A DNA stretch of 64,000 nt from Novosphingobium sp. KA1 (GTDB taxonomy: Bacteria > Pseudomonadota > Alphaproteobacteria > Sphingomonadales > Sphingomonadaceae): assembly GCF_017309955.1 (NCBI RefSeq), contig NZ_CP021248.1:1054001-1118000 (forward strand), in the 5' to 3' direction. Under the pieces are notes generated by a model, which did no database searches, had not been told where the DNA came from, and saw nothing but the letters and a program-made list of their open reading frames with translations. Of the stretch, positions 28,371 through 36,424 are shown piece by piece; position 1 is the first letter of the stretch; the number at the start of each line of letters is the position of its first letter. Position numbers and translations under genes: made by a program.

Positions 28371-30136
28371 GCGCGCCTGATCGTCTCAGCGCGGCCGAGA
28401 TCGCCGCTGCCGTCAATGCGGGCCGCACCAGTGCCGTGGCCGTGGCCGAGGATACCCTCGCCAGGGTCGAGGCTTACGACGCGGTTCAGCCGCAGATCTG
28501 GATCAGCCGCGCGGCGCGGGAAGATCTTCTCGCCGCCGCCCGCGCCATCGATGCCCGCGTGGCCGCCGGGGAGAGCCTGCCGCTGGCGGGCGTTCCCTTC
28601 GCGGTGAAGGACAATATCGATGTCGCCGGCCTCGATACCACGGCGGCCTGCCCGGACTTTGCCTATCGCCCCGAAGCCTCGGCGACGGTGGTCGAGCGGC
28701 TGCTGGCTGCGGGCGCGCTCTGTGTCGGCAAGACCAACCTCGACCAGTTCGCGACCGGCCTTGTCGGCACCCGCAGCCCTTACGGCATTCCGCGCAATGC
28801 CTCCAACCTTGCCTATGTCAGTGGCGGGTCGAGTTCGGGCTCGTCGGTCACCGTCGCGGCGGGGCTGGTGGCCTTTGCGCTGGGCACCGATACCGCCGGT
28901 TCGGGCCGCGTTCCGGCAGCGTTTAACCACCTGATCGGCTTCAAGCCCACCAAGGGCCGCTGGAGCACGCAGGGCCTCGTCCCGGCCTGCCGCACGCTCG
29001 ACTGCATCACCGTCTTCACCGACGACACCGCTGACGCGCGGCTGGTCGACAGCGTAGTGGCGGCGTTCGATGAGGCCGATGCTTATTCCAAGCCGCTGGC
29101 GGACAAGCCGCTCGCCAGCAAGCGCATCGGCGTGCCGCGCCGCGAGCAGCGCGTGTGGTTCGGCGATGCCGAATCCGAATTCCTCTACGACCGGGCGCTG
29201 GAAAACCTCGCGCAGCTTGGCGAGCTCGTCGAGATCGACCTCGCCCCGCTGCTGGAGGCTGCCCAACTGCTTTACGGCGGCCCCTGGGTGGCCGAGCGTA
29301 CCGCTGCGGTCGAGGCGCTCTTGGCGGCAAACCCCGATGCCATCGACCCGACCGTCCGCTCCATCGTCGAGCCCGGCGCGGATGTCAGCGCGGTGGAGCT
29401 GTTCAACGGCATGTACCGCCTCGCCGCAATCAAGCGCCATGCGGATCTGCTGTGGGGGGACATCGACATGATGGCCTTCCCGACCACGGGCACCACCTAC
29501 CGCGTGTCCGAACTGCTGGCGGCGCCGGTCGCGCTCAACAGCAATCTCGGGCTCTACACCAATTTCGTGAACCTGCTCGACATGGCCGCGCTGGCCGTGC
29601 CCGCAGGCATTCGCGCCAATGCCACGGGCTTCGGGATCACCCTGATCGGCCCCGCCGACACCGACCGCGCCCTGCTGGACGTGGCCGACGCCTACCTTAC
29701 GGTCGCGGATCTTCCGCCGCCGCCATCACTCGATCTGGAGGGAAAGATGCAGACTGTGAAACTCGCCGTCGTTGGAGCCCATCTCAAGGACATGCCGCTC
29801 CACTGGCAGCTGACCTCGCGCGACGCCGAGTTCGTCGGCGCGTTCGAAACCGCACCCACCTACCGTCTCTACGCCATGGCCGACAGCGTGCCGCCCAAGC
29901 CCGCGCTGATCCATAGCGAGGACGGCGCGCCGATCGCCGTCGAAGTCTACGAACTGGGCGTGGCCGAGTTCGGCAGCTTCGTCGTCGAAGTGCCCGCGCC
30001 GCTCGCCATCGGCACGGTGACGCTGGCCGATGGCTCCAGCGTGAAGAGCTTCGTGGCCGAACCGCGCGCGATCACCGGCGCTGAAGACATCACCAGCCTC
30101 GGCGGCTGGCGCGCCTTCATCGCCCGCGCCGCCTGA
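28367..30136 (+). CDS. atzF: Allophanate hydrolase
   Basis: This 589-residue two-domain enzyme hydrolyses allophanate to ammonia and carbon dioxide. The amidase-signature domain (1-450) shows the catalytic lysine in FAVKDNID and the serine-rich loop SGGSSSGSSV, with the second serine in GTDTAGSGRVP. The C-terminal domain (about 460-589, VGAHLKDMPLHWQL) has the GGCT-like fold found in full-length AtzF. It completes the path from guanidine through carboxyguanidine and allophanate. ATG 28367 overlaps the carboxylase stop. Confidence 0.92.
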   Translation: MSAPDRLSAAEIAAAVNAGRTSAVAVAEDTLARVEAYDAVQPQIWISRAAREDLLAAARAIDARVAAGESLPLAGVPFAVKDNIDVAGLDTTAACPDFAYRPEASATVVERLLAAGALCVGKTNLDQFATGLVGTRSPYGIPRNASNLAYVSGGSSSGSSVTVAAGLVAFALGTDTAGSGRVPAAFNHLIGFKPTKGRWSTQGLVPACRTLDCITVFTDDTADARLVDSVVAAFDEADAYSKPLADKPLASKRIGVPRREQRVWFGDAESEFLYDRALENLAQLGELVEIDLAPLLEAAQLLYGGPWVAERTAAVEALLAANPDAIDPTVRSIVEPGADVSAVELFNGMYRLAAIKRHADLLWGDIDMMAFPTTGTTYRVSELLAAPVALNSNLGLYTNFVNLLDMAALAVPAGIRANATGFGITLIGPADTDRALLDVADAYLTVADLPPPPSLDLEGKMQTVKLAVVGAHLKDMPLHWQLTSRDAEFVGAFETAPTYRLYAMADSVPPKPALIHSEDGAPIAVEVYELGVAEFGSFVVEVPAPLAIGTVTLADGSSVKSFVAEPRAITGAEDITSLGGWRAFIARAA

Positions 30137-30165
30137 TCCTGTCGCCAATCCCGAAGGGGGGACAT

Positions 30166-31095
30166 ATGCGCAAGTTCGGATTGATGGCTCTGGCGGCAGC
30201 CGGTGCTTTGGCGACGATTTCGACCACCGCCCATGCTCAGGAAGAGCAGGTCATCCAGGTGCCGGGCTTCGCGGATTTCCTGGCGGTGGACGGCAAGACC
30301 GTCTGGGCGACCAATCGCGGCAAGGTCGAGCAATGGTCGCGTGAGGGCAAACTCGCGGAAGTGCCGATGACCCGCCCCTGCGGGGCCATGGCGATTGCCG
30401 AGGGCTCGCTCTGGGTGGCGGATTGCAAGGAAGGCGCGGTCAAGCGCATCGACGTGAAGACCGCGAAGCTGCTGGCGACGATCCCCACCGGCATTGCCAA
30501 TCCGGCAGGTGAACTGAACGTCGTGGCCGGGGCGGGCTCGATCTGGGTCGCCAGCGACGCTGCCGGCAAGATCGCGCGGATCGATCCCGCAACCAATACA
30601 GTGGCGAGTTCGGTAGCGGTCGATCCGGGTACCTGGTATCTTGCGTTCGGGCTCGGCTCGCTCTGGGCGGTCAGCGCCACGCAGCAGACCCTGCAGCGCA
30701 TCGATCCGGCCACCAACACCGTTGTCGGCAAGGCGCCGCTCGGCAAGGAGCCGGGTTTCCTCGCCGCCGGGGAAGGCGGCGTCTGGGTGCAGGAACAGGG
30801 CGACGGCACGGTCGCACGGGTCGATCCCGCCAGCGTTGCCGTTACCGGCCGCGTCAAGGTGGGCGCCAACCTCAAGTGGGGCGATATCGATACCGGCGGC
30901 GGCAAGGTCTGGCTGCGCACGACTGACGATCAGGTCTTTGTGGCCATCGATCCGGCGACGATGACGGTCGAAAAGCGGGCTGGCAAGGCCGCCGGCAGCG
31001 GGGCGCTGCGTTATACGGCAGAGGGGCTCTGGACCACGGCGCATGACCAGCACACGCTGACATGGTGGCCCAAGTCCGTCCTTTTCGGGGAGTAG
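30166..31095 (+). CDS. Periplasmic beta-propeller protein
   Basis: This 309-residue protein has a signal peptide (ending AHA, about residue 24) and six or seven repeats with the pattern GSLWV-x-RIDPATNTV. It resembles YncE and virginiamycin B lyase-like propellers. No lyase residues can be assigned. It lies 29 bp after atzF on the same strand with a clear ribosome site (AAGGGGGG), so it belongs to the guanidine operon by position. A binding or scaffold role in the periplasm is possible; the function is unknown. Confidence 0.8.
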   Translation: MRKFGLMALAAAGALATISTTAHAQEEQVIQVPGFADFLAVDGKTVWATNRGKVEQWSREGKLAEVPMTRPCGAMAIAEGSLWVADCKEGAVKRIDVKTAKLLATIPTGIANPAGELNVVAGAGSIWVASDAAGKIARIDPATNTVASSVAVDPGTWYLAFGLGSLWAVSATQQTLQRIDPATNTVVGKAPLGKEPGFLAAGEGGVWVQEQGDGTVARVDPASVAVTGRVKVGANLKWGDIDTGGGKVWLRTTDDQVFVAIDPATMTVEKRAGKAAGSGALRYTAEGLWTTAHDQHTLTWWPKSVLFGE

Positions 31096-31098
31096 AAC

Positions 31099-31116
31099 AG
31101 CCCTGAAGAGGGGCTG
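31099..31116. terminator. Small hairpin after propeller gene
   Basis: CAGCCC and GGGCTG form a 6-bp stem with a 6-nt loop just after the propeller stop. It lacks a T run, so at best it is a weak or partial terminator. Confidence 0.35.
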
Positions 31117-31131
31117 AGCATGACCTGAGCG

Positions 31132-31168
31132 TCCCATTGGCGCGGTTTTTACCGAAGCGCCAATGGGA
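31132..31168. promoter_or_regulatory. Strong 12-bp hairpin upstream of aldehyde dehydrogenase
   Basis: TCCCATTGGCGC (31132-31143) and GCGCCAATGGGA (31157-31168) pair perfectly. The 13-nt loop contains a nested GGT-TTTT-ACC. There is no downstream T run, so this is not a classic terminator. It may be a transcript-stability element, an attenuator or a protein-binding site about 115 bp before the dehydrogenase. Confidence 0.5.
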
Positions 31169-31282
31169 TCCGGCGCAGTTTTGCAGGTTCTGGGCGGACA
31201 ACCGCGCCTGCGGGGTTGCCGCCGACCGGCTTTTGGCCCATGCGCCTGCGGGCCCCTCTGTCGGCCCCCCGAGGTTATGCGC

Positions 31283-32689
31283 ATGGATTACCAACTTCTC
31301 ATCGGCGGCACGCTTGTGCCGGGCGCTTCGACGCTTGAAGTCGTCAACCCGGCGACCGGGCGCGTCTTCGCGCAGGCGCCGCGTGCCGACGAAGCGCAGG
31401 CCGAGCAGGCCATTGCCGCTGCCCGCCACGCATTTCCGGCCTGGGCGGCGATGGGCTATGCCGAGCGCGGCGCCTTCCTGGAGCGTCTGGCCGCCGCGAT
31501 CGAGGCGCGGGCCGAGGATTTTGCCCGCATCCTGACGCTGGAGCAGGGCAAGCCGCTCGATCAGGCGCGCGGCGAAGTGGCCGCCAGCATTTCCGCCTTC
31601 GCCTACTATGCGCAGCAGCAGCTCGAACCGCGTGTCCTGCGGGAAACCGCGAAGGAGCGCATCGTCGAGCAGCGCTATCCGCTGGGCGTGGTCGCGGCGA
31701 TCACGCCGTGGAACTACCCGCTGCTGCTGCTGGCCGTGAAGATGGCCCCCGCGCTGGTCACCGGCAATGTCCTCATCGCCAAGCCGGCCCCGTCGACCCC
31801 GCTGGCGACGCTGCAGCTCGGCGAAGTCGCCGCCTCGGTGCTGCCTGCCGGGGTGTTCCAGACGCTCACCGACGCCAACGACCTGGGCGCGCTGCTCAGC
31901 CGTCATCCCGGCGTTGCCCATGTCAGCTTCACCGGCTCCACCCCGACCGGCAAGAAAGTGCTGGCCAGCGCGGCCGACACCCTCAAGCGCTTCACGCTCG
32001 AACTCGGCGGCAACGACGCCGCACTGGTGCTTGGCGATGCCGACATCGCCAAGGTCGCCCCGCATATCTATGCGGGCGCGACGACCAATTCCGGCCAGGT
32101 CTGCCTTGCCATCAAGCGGGTCTATGCCCCGCGCGGCAAGGTCGACGCGCTGTGCGACGCGCTTGCCGAACTGGCCCGCGCGGCCGTGATCGGCGACGGC
32201 ATGGAGCCGGGCACCACCATCGGCCCGATCCAGAACCGCACCCAGTTCGAGAAAGTGCAGGCCTACATCGCCGAGGCGCGCGCGCAGGGCACCATCGTTG
32301 CCGGCGGCGCCCCGGTTCCGGGCGAGGGCTTTTTCATCGCGCCGACCATCGTGCGCGACCTGCCCGACGATGCCCGCCTGGTGCGCGAGGAGCAGTTCGG
32401 CCCGGTCCTGCCGGTGCAGGCCTACGACGATCTCGACGCCGCGATTGCGCAAGTCAACGCCAGCGAATACGGCCTTGCCGCCAGCGTCTGGACGTCCGAC
32501 GCCGAGCGCGGCCTCGCGGTCGCCTCGCGGATCGAGTGCGGCACGGTCTGGGTCAACCGTCATCTCGACCTGCCATGGGACGTACCCTTCGGCGGGGCAA
32601 AACAATCGGGCATCGGCCGTCAGCAAGGTATAGAAGGCATGGAAGATTTCACCCAGCCGCGCATCGTCAACGTGGCGCTGGCCGAGTAA
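31283..32689 (+). CDS. NAD(P)-dependent aldehyde dehydrogenase
   Basis: This 468-residue ALDH has the catalytic glutamate in LELGGNDA near 242 and the nucleophilic cysteine in NSGQVCLA near 276. Ahead of these are the cofactor motifs PWNYP and FTGSTPTGK. It oxidises an aldehyde to an acid; sequence places it near the succinate-semialdehyde/betaine-aldehyde group but the substrate is open. Two ATGs six bases apart exist; 31283 has GAGG at proper spacing. It follows the guanidine genes after a strong hairpin. Confidence 0.88.
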   Translation: MDYQLLIGGTLVPGASTLEVVNPATGRVFAQAPRADEAQAEQAIAAARHAFPAWAAMGYAERGAFLERLAAAIEARAEDFARILTLEQGKPLDQARGEVAASISAFAYYAQQQLEPRVLRETAKERIVEQRYPLGVVAAITPWNYPLLLLAVKMAPALVTGNVLIAKPAPSTPLATLQLGEVAASVLPAGVFQTLTDANDLGALLSRHPGVAHVSFTGSTPTGKKVLASAADTLKRFTLELGGNDAALVLGDADIAKVAPHIYAGATTNSGQVCLAIKRVYAPRGKVDALCDALAELARAAVIGDGMEPGTTIGPIQNRTQFEKVQAYIAEARAQGTIVAGGAPVPGEGFFIAPTIVRDLPDDARLVREEQFGPVLPVQAYDDLDAAIAQVNASEYGLAASVWTSDAERGLAVASRIECGTVWVNRHLDLPWDVPFGGAKQSGIGRQQGIEGMEDFTQPRIVNVALAE

Positions 32690-32695
32690 ACGGGC

Positions 32696-33067
32696 GTGAG
32701 TGAACAAGTGGAACGCGTGAAGGACATCCTCGTCTTTTCCTATGGCACCCTGCGCCAGAGCGAAGTGCAGCAGGCGCTGTTCGGCCGCCTGCTGACCGGC
32801 GAGCCGGATGCCATGGCCGGCTGGCGCAGCCGCCTGATCGAGATCACCGATCCCGACGTCATCGCCAAGAGCGGCAAGCGCTGGCACCCGATGGTCGAGC
32901 GCAGCGACGATCCCGAGGATGCGGTGGAAGGCGTGGTCTTCCGCCTCACCGCCGAGGAACTCGCCCGCGCCGACGATTACGAGGTGGACTATATCCGCCA
33001 TCCGGTGACCCTGCGCTCGGGCTGGGTGGCGTTTGTCTACGGCGATCCCGTCAGCGCGCGCGGATAG
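32696..33067 (+). CDS. Gamma-glutamylcyclotransferase-fold protein
   Basis: This 123-residue AIG2/GGCT-fold protein has the substrate-loop motif SYGTLRQSE near residue 15 and the catalytic-type glutamate in RADDYEVDY near 96. It may act on gamma-glutamylamines or be a minor amide-processing enzyme. The AtzF C-terminal domain upstream has the same fold. It starts at GTG 32696, 7 bp after the dehydrogenase stop, so the two are co-transcribed. Confidence 0.78.
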   Translation: MSEQVERVKDILVFSYGTLRQSEVQQALFGRLLTGEPDAMAGWRSRLIEITDPDVIAKSGKRWHPMVERSDDPEDAVEGVVFRLTAEELARADDYEVDYIRHPVTLRSGWVAFVYGDPVSARG

Positions 33068-33076
33068 GGCGGCGCC

Positions 33077-33970
33077 ATGATCGTCCGGCCCAAGCCCGGT
33101 CTGTGGGAAGTCGCCTTCGCGGTCAGCGGGTCGATCCTGCCCCGGATCGCGGGACGGCTGGCGGTCATCGCGCTGATTGCCGTGGCCGCGGTGCTTGCGG
33201 CCGAGGCGCATCCGGGCCTGTTCGCGCAGATCAGCGCCATTCCCTTCACGCTGATCGGCATTGCCCTGTCGATCTTCATGAGCTTCCGCAACAACGCGTG
33301 CTATGACCGCTGGTGGGAAGGGCGCAAGCTCTGGGGATCGCTGGTGATTGCCTGCCGTTCGCTGGCCCGGCGGGTCTCGATCCTGGACGAGGCCGAGCGC
33401 CGCCTGGTGCTGACGGGTGCCGCCGGTTTTGCCGCAGGGCTCGCCGCGCGGCTGCGCGGGGGCGATGAACCGGCCGCCATTGCCCGCCACTGCGAGGGCG
33501 CCCCGGTGACGGCGGTGAACCCGACCGACGCCCTGCTCCACGGGCTTGGCCAGCGCTGCCTGACGCTGATGCGCGACGGCCGTATCGCGCCGATCCACCA
33601 TTCGCTGATCGAGGAGCAGCTGCACCTCATGGCGCAAGTGCAGGCGGGCTGCGAGCGCATCGCGCTGACCCCGGTGCCGTTCAGCTACTCGCTGCTGCTG
33701 CACCGCACCGCCTATATCTTCTGCCTGGCCCTCCCGTTTGCGCTGGCGGGCACGCTGGGCTGGTGGACGCTGCTGCCGGTGCTGCTGGTCAGCTACACGT
33801 TCTTCGGGCTCGATGCGCTGGGCGACCAGCTGGAGGATCCGTTCGGCCTCGAACCCAACGACCTGCCGCTTGACGCCATGGCGCGCACCATCGAGCGCGA
33901 GATGCTGGCAATCCTGGGCGAGGCAGACCTGCCGCCCCCGCTCGCGCCCGAAGGGGATGTGCTGCGCTGA
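33077..33970 (+). CDS. Bestrophin-like channel (YneE/UPF0187)
   Basis: This 297-residue membrane protein of the bestrophin family has hydrophobic segments near 25-45, 50-70, 205-225 and 230-250. The family motif SFRNNACYDRWWEGRKLWG follows the second segment. The C-terminus, with DALGDQLEDPFGLEPNDLPLD, is also characteristic. Bacterial homologues form pentameric ion channels. It is 9 bp after the GGCT gene and ends the rightward run. Efflux or balance of an ion linked to the preceding metabolism is conceivable. Confidence 0.85.
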   Translation: MIVRPKPGLWEVAFAVSGSILPRIAGRLAVIALIAVAAVLAAEAHPGLFAQISAIPFTLIGIALSIFMSFRNNACYDRWWEGRKLWGSLVIACRSLARRVSILDEAERRLVLTGAAGFAAGLAARLRGGDEPAAIARHCEGAPVTAVNPTDALLHGLGQRCLTLMRDGRIAPIHHSLIEEQLHLMAQVQAGCERIALTPVPFSYSLLLHRTAYIFCLALPFALAGTLGWWTLLPVLLVSYTFFGLDALGDQLEDPFGLEPNDLPLDAMARTIEREMLAILGEADLPPPLAPEGDVLR

Positions 33971-33975
33971 CGGTG

Positions 33976-34599
33976 TCAGCCAGTCGGGGCGAGGGATGCG
34001 GCGAGAAAGGCGGCGCCGATTTCCGCGCCTTCACGGCTGATGGTGTGGCCGAGGCCCGGCAGGATCGTGCTCCCGGCCGCGATGCCGAGGGCGGCAAGGC
34101 GGGCGGCGGCATCGGTGGTTTCGGCGGGCGGGATCACCGGATCGCTGCCGCCGTGGATCAGGGCAACGCGCGTGCGCGGTGACGGCGCGAACGGCGCGAA
34201 CGGCCCGGGCGAAGCCAGCCGGCCCGAATAGCCGAGCAGCGCCGCCACCGGCCAGCGGCCCGAGACGACCGCGTCGAGCGCCATGATGGTGCCTTGCGAA
34301 AAACCGACCAGCGCGACGCGGTCCAGCCGGTCCTCGAGGCCCTGCGCGGCAACGATCGGGGCGATCACGCCGTCGAAGGCGGCGCGGGCCGCCTCGACAC
34401 GGGCCGGGCGGTTGTCGGCAGTGACACCGGCAAGGCTGAACCATTGCCGTCCCGCCCCGCCGCCGTCGAACGCGAAGGGCGCGTCGGGGGACACGAACCG
34501 CGCTTCGGGCAATTGCTGCCGCCAGAGCTGGCCGAGCCCGGCAAGGTCGGCGCCATTGCTGCCGACGCCGTGGAGCAGGAGGACAAGCGACGTGTTCAC
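33976..34599 (-). CDS. Phospholipase/carboxylesterase-type hydrolase
   Basis: This 207-residue alpha/beta hydrolase of the carboxylesterase 2 family has HGVGSNGADL at the N-terminus, nucleophile motif GFSQGT (Ser near 104), an acid in GGSDPVIP and a histidine in GLGHTIS. It hydrolyses short esters or thioesters. Translation starts at GTG 34599, overlapping the stop of the upstream glutathione-transferase gene, so the two are one operon. It converges on the bestrophin gene with only 5 bp between. Confidence 0.87.
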   Translation of the reverse strand: MNTSLVLLLHGVGSNGADLAGLGQLWRQQLPEARFVSPDAPFAFDGGGAGRQWFSLAGVTADNRPARVEAARAAFDGVIAPIVAAQGLEDRLDRVALVGFSQGTIMALDAVVSGRWPVAALLGYSGRLASPGPFAPFAPSPRTRVALIHGGSDPVIPPAETTDAAARLAALGIAAGSTILPGLGHTISREGAEIGAAFLAASLAPTG

Positions 34600-35600
34600 G
34601 CAGGTGTCTCCATCGGGGCGGTCGCTATCGGCGCGGTCTGGGGCGGGGGGAAGTCGGCAAGCTGCGGGCCGAGGGGCACGATCCCGTTGGGATTGAGCGC
34701 CTTGATCGAATAGTAGCCGCGCTTGATGTGATCGATGCTGACGGTTTCGCGCAGGCCGGGAAGTTCCAGCATGCGTGTCTGGTATGCCGAAAGCGCGGGA
34801 TAGTCGGCGATACGGCGCAAGTTGCACTTGAACAGGCCGTGATAGGCCGCATCGAAGCGCACCAGCGTCACGAACAGGCGCAGGTCGGTTTCGGTCACGC
34901 GGCTGCCGAACAGGTAGGGACCACCCCCGGCCAGCCGCTGTTCGAGATCGTCGAGCGCGGCGAACACGTCGGCAAAGGCTTCCTCGTAGGCAAGCTGCGT
35001 CGTCGCGAACCCGCTGCGGTAGACGCCGTTGTTGAGGCGGGGATAGATCTCGTCGTTGAGGGTGTCGATCGCTTCGCGCAGGTCCGCCGGGTAGAGGTCG
35101 AACCGGTCACTGGCGAGGGCGCCGAAGCCGGAATTGAACATGCGCAGGATGTCGGCGGATTCGTTGTTGACGATGGTATCGGTCTCGCGGTCCCACAGCA
35201 CCGGAACCGTCGCGCGGCCGGTATAGCGCGGATCGGCGCGGGTGTAGATCTCGTGCATGTAGAGCGCGCCGTGGAGCGGGTCGCGGTCGCTGCCGGGATA
35301 GTCGCCGAAACGCCAGCCTTCCTCGGTCAGCATCGGTTCGACCACGCTGACGCTGACCACTTCCTCCAGGCCCTTGAGCGTGCGGGCGATCAGGGTGCGC
35401 GAGGCCCAGGGGCAGATCAGCGCGACATAGAGGTGATAGCGCCCCGCCTCGGCGCGGAAGCCGCCGGTGCCGGTAGGGCCCGCCGCGCCGTCGGTGGTGA
35501 CCCAGTTGCGGAAGCCGGAGACCTGGCGGACAAAACCGCCCTTTTCATCGGTGGACTGGACCGGCTGCCAGTCCGCCGTCCACTTGCCGTCGACCAGCAT
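34596..35600 (-). CDS. Glutathionyl-hydroquinone reductase (Xi-class GST)
   Basis: This 334-residue glutathione transferase of the ECM4/YqjG type has the active-site motif CPWA near residue 64, followed by helical regions typical of this class. These enzymes reduce glutathionyl-hydroquinones back to hydroquinones and glutathione. The role fits an organism that degrades aromatic compounds. It is followed by a small esterase in a 4-bp overlap. Length and motif match the family well. Confidence 0.92.
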   Translation of the reverse strand: MLVDGKWTADWQPVQSTDEKGGFVRQVSGFRNWVTTDGAAGPTGTGGFRAEAGRYHLYVALICPWASRTLIARTLKGLEEVVSVSVVEPMLTEEGWRFGDYPGSDRDPLHGALYMHEIYTRADPRYTGRATVPVLWDRETDTIVNNESADILRMFNSGFGALASDRFDLYPADLREAIDTLNDEIYPRLNNGVYRSGFATTQLAYEEAFADVFAALDDLEQRLAGGGPYLFGSRVTETDLRLFVTLVRFDAAYHGLFKCNLRRIADYPALSAYQTRMLELPGLRETVSIDHIKRGYYSIKALNPNGIVPLGPQLADFPPPQTAPIATAPMETPA

Positions 35601-35658
35601 GGAGGATCCTTCGGATGGGGGCGGGAGGAGCCCTGGCGGCCCCTCCCGGTTCAGGCGA

Positions 35659-36276
35659 TCAGCCGACCTTTTCGAAGGCGGCGGTGATGCGGATCTGCAC
35701 TTCGTCGCTGACGGCGGGCACGTACTTGCTCACGCCGAAGTCGGAGCGCTTGAGGGTGCCGGTGGCGGCAAAGCCGATCGTGTAGGCCTTGTCCATCGGG
35801 TTGACGCCGGCGCCGCCGAAGGTGGCATCGAGCACCAGCGGCTTGCTGACGCCGTGCATCGTCACCGTGCCGGTGATGCGGGCGGTGCGGGCGCCGGTGC
35901 GCTCGACCTTCTGCGAGACGAAGCGGATGGTGGGGTAGGTGGCGGCGTCGAACCAGTCGGCGCTCACCAGTTCGGAATCCAGCGTCGCATTGGTGGTGGA
36001 GATGCGCGCGACCGGCAGCGAGACGTCCAGCTTGGCATTGCCCAGCGCCTTGGGATCAAGCGAGAGCGAGCCGGTGGCGCCGGGGATCGTGCCGAAGTAG
36101 TCGTTGAAGCCGAAGTGGTTCACCGCGAACTGGGTCAGCGTGTGGTTGCTTTCGACCTTGTAGCTGCCGGCCTCGATGGTTTCGGGGGCGACGGGGGCTG
36201 CGGCGGACAGGAATGCGGGCGCGGCCAGTACGGGAACGAGCAGGGCGAGTGAAGCGGCAAAGGGAAGGGCTTTCAA
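35659..36276 (-). CDS. YceI-family periplasmic protein
   Basis: This 205-residue protein has a signal peptide (about 1-25) and a YceI lipocalin-like domain. Motifs are YKVESNHTLTQFAVNHFGFNDY near the start, RISTTNATLDSELVSADWFD in the middle and GTVTMHGVSKPLVLDATF later. YceI proteins bind long isoprenoids in the periplasm. The last strand ends KVG. It stands alone, separated by about 60 bp from the glutathione-transferase gene downstream. Confidence 0.92.
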   Translation of the reverse strand: MKALPFAASLALLVPVLAAPAFLSAAAPVAPETIEAGSYKVESNHTLTQFAVNHFGFNDYFGTIPGATGSLSLDPKALGNAKLDVSLPVARISTTNATLDSELVSADWFDAATYPTIRFVSQKVERTGARTARITGTVTMHGVSKPLVLDATFGGAGVNPMDKAYTIGFAATGTLKRSDFGVSKYVPAVSDEVQIRITAAFEKVG

Positions 36277-36379
36277 GGGGATGCTCCTGTGATCGGGTTG
36301 CTGCCGTCTATAGGCGCGCCCGATTGCCGGGATAATCCGTCTTTATGTTTCATGACTTTCAACTGAGGGTGTGAAATGA

Positions 36380-36408
36380 AACCGGCACGGCGGCCGCCTG
36401 CGCCGGTT
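36380..36408 (-). terminator. Terminator hairpin after saponin-hydrolase-like gene
   Basis: AACCGGC and GCCGGTT (7-bp stem, 15-nt GC-rich loop) lie just beyond the stop of the leftward gene at 36425. On the minus strand they are followed by TCATTTC. Position supports transcription termination; the T tract is imperfect. Confidence 0.45.
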
Positions 36409-36424
36409 CCGGTTGGCTGCGACC

